Below are positions 60,381 through 64,000 of a stretch of 64,000 nt of DNA, piece by piece (the first letter of the stretch is position 1; each line of letters begins with the position of its first letter). The position numbers and the translations under genes were made by a program. The stretch comes from Brachionus manjavacas (Eukaryota; Rotifera; Eurotatoria; Ploima; Brachionidae). The notes below the pieces were generated by a model that saw nothing but the letters and a program-made list of their open reading frames with translations, was not told where the DNA came from and made no database searches. The DNA lies in the NCBI GenBank assembly GCA_019054805.1, contig JAHQIY010000001.1:3486501-3550500 (forward strand), written 5' to 3'.

Positions 60381-62586
60381 ATGGCTTTTATAAATGAAGA
60401 TAGAAGCGATAGTGTTAAGTACATACCGACTAAAAAGCTTAACATACACCAGGTTCGGATGGCTGCAGAGTTGGGCGAAGAGGCACCAAATTCAAATCAA
60501 ATATCTCGGTGCAAATCGAACGCGGACATGACCAACAACAAGGATTTGTCGCAAAACTCAGATCAACCGAGTGAGTTCAAGAGAATATACGAAAATGAAT
60601 TTAGCATGAGGTTGAGAGCCAAGTCGGTTGATAAAGCATTTGTCAATAGAGCCCAAAATGACACTGCAACAAATTCAAAAATTAATAGTTTTAATTGTCC
60701 TTTAAAAAAAAATTTAGGTAAATAAAATTTTCTATTACTCTAATTTCCATCAATTAATTAAAAATTAATTTCATATTCAATTAAATTTTATTTAAATAGA
60801 AATACTCTTAATAAAAAAAATTCATTTTGCTTTATTTTTAAAGTTGTTAATGAACAAGAAATGCTACGCATGGCTTACAGGCGAAATAATAACTATTACA
60901 AAAATCGCGAGTAAGTGCCACAATATCGGGATTTATTTGAAAAAAAAATTTAATTTTTTTTTCAAAAGGTTAATTGAAATGGTAGACTTTTACAACAGGT
61001 CTGCGTATCAGTACGAGCCAAGTTATGACAGACGCCAATGGCAAAGGCCGGGCAAAGTGGACTGGGTTTATCAAATGGAAAGAGAGCGACTTGATGAGTT
61101 CAATCGGTCTCGTCGACCCAGAAAAATGTAATTTAATTAATTAATATTGGAATATTCTAAGCAAATTTTATTTCAGTGAAGAGACCAATTCTGTGCCACA
61201 AGTTGCACAAAAATTTTTTCCCAACACGAGGGTTTGAGAGATTCTTTTTTTCTATTTTTTATTAAAAAAAAAACATTTTTTAAGTCACAGTCTATTGATT
61301 CGAAATCGGTTAGTTTTAAGAAAGATTTATCGCCGGAGAGAAAAGTGAATGCCAAAACTGAGGCTGTTCAAACAACCGAAGCCGCCTGCCCCGAAGCCGA
61401 ATCAAAACTTGTGTCTGAGCTAAGGAGCCAAATGGACTTGCTCAAGGCCGAGATTGCTCGACTGCAGAATGCTCAGTCAGCTTTGGAAAAAAATCTAAAG
61501 CAACAGCAAAGTACGGTTCTCAGACCCATTATTTACTCTGGGTCTAACTTCAACCAAAATGAATATGACGAATACAGTCTTGATCAGTTTATTCAAACCG
61601 ATGATCAATTGTTCACTGTCACGGACTATTCAAATTTTGTTAATGTCGGAAAAAAATTTTAAAAATTTTCTCAAAATTTAATTTTTTTTAATTTTAGAAT
61701 CATCAATCAAAAAAAAATCAATTGAACCAAAATTTGATTAATAGTGAAAATAAAATGTAATTTAGATTGGATAATTAAACTTTTGAGATAAATGTGTCCT
61801 CGAGTCAATAGCCACACTATGTATAGCCTATTTTTTGATGAACATGAAAAAAATTTGTATTATTTTTTTTGTATTGTTAATTAAAAAAAATGTCATCTAA
61901 AACCATCAGAGTGTGACCAATATTTATCTTTAAAAAATTTATCTCAAAAGCTTATTTTTGTTTGATGGAAAAATGAAAATTAAATTTTTTTTAGCCCTTT
62001 GAAGTCTGAGTTGAACCAAGTGAGGAATAGAGTAGCTCCGTTGAATTTTGCACAAAATATTTTTTCTAGCTGTGCTCCGAAAATTCAGCCCGAGCAACCA
62101 AAGGCAACTGTTAATCCACTGCCAAAGATAGTTCCTAAAGAAAACACTGTGCCTTTAACAACTCCGCTAACAGTGAAGCCAGTAACGGAGTCTCATACTG
62201 GCCCGAGTTCTCCGAACGCCCAATTGTATCATAAATTGTTGAAATTAGTCTCCGATTCAGTGAATCTTAGCGATTCGGAGCTGTCCAGCCAGTTCAATGT
62301 TCTAATGAGTAATGGGCATATAAGGACCCGTCTTAAGCAACTTCATACTCAATTGCTTCAGGACCCTAACCACTACTGGCCAAAATTAGAAAAAATTCTT
62401 CTCTTCGAAAATCAAGGAAAAGATAGCATTAATTTTCAAAATTTTTCCTCTATTCAGAATAAGGTTCAAAATTTAATCAAAGATTTAGTTGAATTAAAAA
62501 AATTTTATTCGGAAGCAGCTCCGAATCAAAAAATTTCATGCCAAACTTTTGCACCACAGCCTAGAATTCTAAATCGATTAAATTGA
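60381..62586 (+). CDS. Unrecognised 542-residue coiled-coil protein (seven exons)
   Basis: Exons 60381-60717, 60844-60910, 60969-61127, 61177-61231, 61285-61644, 61698-61756 and 61995-62586 join in phase into 542 residues. I do not recognise the family. Residues about 1-115 are polar; then comes a basic, aromatic-rich block (AYRRNNNYYKNRELIEMVDF, YEPSYDRRQWQRPGKVDWVY, RERLDEFNRSRRPRK), then a predicted coiled coil (LVSELRSQMDLLKAEIARLQ and on), an acidic Tyr/Asp patch (NQNEYDEYSLDQFIQTDDQL), a Pro-rich linker (PKIVPKENTVPLTTPLTVKP) and a helical C-terminal domain (LYHKLLKLVSDSVNLSDSEL to NLIKDLVELKKFYSE). No membrane segment. It ends 106 bp before the cyclophilin start. The donor of exon 5 (GTCGGA at 61645) is weak; GTTAAT six bases earlier is an alternative. 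The steady phase agreement over six introns makes one gene likely. Confidence 0.65.
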
Positions 62587-62692
62587 CTTTTTCTTTTTTT
62601 TTTGTAAAAAGTTAATAAACTTATAAAATTTTAATATTTTTTTCTTTTCAAATTTAGCTTTAAATTAATTTTAAAATAACAATAATAAAAAA

Positions 62693-63352
62693 ATGAGTAA
62701 TTTGGCCAGAACTCGCTCGGAAGATGAAAAAAACCAAAGCAACAATCCTCAGATTGAGTAACTTCTTAAAAAAACAATAATTGATTTAAATTAACTTTTT
62801 CTTAGTTCTAGAATTTTGGTCAGTGCTAGCAGACCGGATCATCCGAGAGTTTTTTTCGACATTTCAATCGAAGAACAACCAGTTGGGAGAATTGTGTTCG
62901 AACTTTATAAGAGTTTGGTTCCAAAAACTGCCGAAAATTTCCGTGCCTTGTGCACACATTTGTATGGCTTTGGCTATAGATACTCCTATTTTCACCGCAT
63001 CATACCAGGCTTCATGTGCCAAGGTGGAGATTTTGAAAAGTCAGATGGAACTGGTGGATCAAGTATTTATGGTGATCATTTTGAAGACGAGTCATTTGAA
63101 AACAAACACGATAGACCAGGTCTTTTGTCCATGGCCAACTCGGGAAAGGACACAAATGGTAGTCAATTTTTTATCACCACTGCGCCGACTCCACATTTAG
63201 ATAATAAGCACGTTGTTTTTGGTCGAGTTCTTCAAGGCATGGAAATTTTGTCCTTAATTGAGCAGTGCGGTACAGATGATGGTCAAGTTTCTCAAATGGT
63301 ACGCATTGACAATTGTGGTGAAGTGGTCGCTTTGGTCAAAGTTAAAAATTAA
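62693..63352 (+). CDS. Cyclophilin-type peptidyl-prolyl isomerase
   Basis: Two exons, 62693-62757 and 62806-63352, with a 48 bp intron in phase 2; 203 residues. A polar N-terminal extension of about 35 residues precedes a full cyclophilin fold: [47 protein letters not shown] (active-site Arg, Phe and Gln present), [20 protein letters not shown] and KHVVFGRV. The position of the cyclosporin-contact Trp of cyclophilin A is His here ([12 protein letters not shown]), as in Cyp40, PPIG, NKTR and the RANBP2 domain. The enzyme is therefore probably active on prolyl bonds but may bind cyclosporin weakly. No RRM, TPR or signal peptide is seen, so it is likely cytosolic or nuclear. The exact orthologue is not clear. 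Confidence 0.92.
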
Positions 63353-63564
63353 AGTTAAAGATAAAAAATGTGCTTTTTTTATTTTATTTTTTAAATTACA
63401 ATAAATTGACTTGATATTTTATGATTTTTAAATTTTAGTGTAGGAGTTAAGCTTTGAAACTTTGCCATCCCAAACTAATTGTTTGAAAAAAGACTATCCT
63501 TAAATTTAACTATAAAAACACTTAATTTTATTAATCACAAAGCTCATCATTTGCCAACGAAACC

Positions 63565-64000
63565 ATGAATTTGATAACACTAATAAGCTTTTGTATTGCG
63601 GCCGGCTATGGAGCTTGTTCTTCGCGGAATTATGTCAAACCGACCAGAAAAGGACTGGATGAATTCGAGCTGGACCAATTGATTAAAATGAACTTGGACC
63701 GAGCGAGGAACGGCTATCGAAAAGTTGAGTATAGTCTTCCACTTATGGATGCTGCTAACTATGCAGCTTATCAGTTGGCACTGCGACGAACCCTCATAAC
63801 ACCCTATTTCAGGACTTGCAGCAGACTCGTAGGCTATGCCTACAAAATTCAGGGATACTTAAAATCAGCTAAAAGTAATTTAGAAATTATATTTAAAAAC
63901 AATTTATTAAATAAAATAAAAAAAAGAATATTTTGGTTCTAAAATTTGCTTTAACAATTTTCCGCCATACACCAATCCGTTCGCTTATGATATTTTATAT
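63565..64000 (+). CDS. Secreted protein, partial (runs off the window)
   Basis: Exon 1 is 63565-63874 and a second exon starts at 63927 (acceptor AAAAAAAAG after a 52 bp intron, phase 1) and stays open to the window end (KYFGSKICFNNFPPYTNPFA). The first 18-20 residues (MNLITLISFCIAAGYGACSS) look like a cleavable signal peptide. The next part reads LDQLIKMNLDRARNGYRKVE and PLMDAANYAAYQLALRRTLI; a helix beginning with N-x-x-R and an Ala-rich second helix resemble the start of a CAP/SCP domain, but the resemblance is weak. Cysteines at 84 and in exon 2 could form a disulfide. At least 127 residues are seen; the C-terminus is missing. Confidence 0.55.

Noticed and set aside
1-64000. Poly(A) signals (AATAAA) as annotated sites
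   Set aside because: The string is expected very often at this base composition, so single hits are not evidence of a 3' end.
1-64000. tRNA, rRNA, 7SK or snRNA genes and CRISPR arrays
   Set aside because: I scanned for T-loop strings such as GGTTCGAATC and for regular spaced repeats and saw none. Structured RNAs without such marks could be missed by eye.

Overview
This is an AT-rich nuclear window from an animal. An alpha-spectrin with an internal SH3 domain and C-terminal EF-hands, a Bcl-2 family protein, HEXIM, RIPOR and a pitchfork-type ciliary protein all point to Metazoa. Almost all introns are 47-82 bp with GT-AG ends, inside very AT-rich spacers. The long ones are in alpha-spectrin (1.2 and 2.0 kb), a CEP170-like gene (3.7 kb, inferred), the RIPOR gene (1.3 kb), and to a lesser degree the TFIIH p34 and 542-residue genes (about 0.2 kb). 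A rotifer or another small-bodied invertebrate with an AT-rich genome would fit, but that is a guess from composition and intron size, not a diagnosis.

Layout. 0.6-1.4 kb: a HEXIM-like P-TEFb regulator (-). 4.8-6.2 kb: two PEX11-gamma units in tandem (+), which may be one gene with alternative first exons. 6.4 kb: ANAPC13 (+). 7.4-8.7 kb: a SOCS-box protein (-). 11.3-17.0 kb: a CEP170-like coiled-coil gene (-). 20.1-20.9 kb: a claudin-like four-pass membrane protein (-). 21.8-27.3 kb: a tight same-strand cluster of Bcl-2 family, TFIIH p34 (GTF2H3), MOZART1, FUN14 and MUS81, with spacers of only 120-170 bp. 27.4-28.0 kb: an unrecognised gene (-). 31.9-42.5 kb: a complete alpha-spectrin gene. 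42.5-48.7 kb: a repeat-rich desert with a 1.17 kb inverted-repeat element and a 5'-truncated LINE fragment. 48.9-50.1 kb: an eight-exon pitchfork/CIMAP3 homologue. 54.3-58.4 kb: a RIPOR (FAM65) gene. 60.4-62.6 kb: a seven-exon gene of unknown function. 62.7-63.4 kb: a cyclophilin. 63.6 kb to the edge: the start of a secreted-protein gene.

The genes are mostly unrelated housekeeping and cell-biology functions, not one pathway. Two loose themes can be seen. Cell cycle and genome maintenance: ANAPC13, MOZART1, MUS81, TFIIH p34 and the CEP170-like protein. Cilia and cortical polarity: the pitchfork homologue with an RFX X-box-like site upstream, RIPOR with a better X-box-like site upstream, and alpha-spectrin.

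I found no convincing new multi-gene system. The points most worth a second look are the PEX11 alternative-first-exon arrangement, the possible polycistronic cluster, the base-composition mosaic across the spectrin exons, the unlisted repeat elements at 30.3 and 43.0 kb, the zinc-like motif inserted in the pitchfork homologue, and the 542-residue unknown gene. All exon joins were made by eye from splice consensus, reading phase and homology to remembered family sequences. No alignment or transcript data was used.
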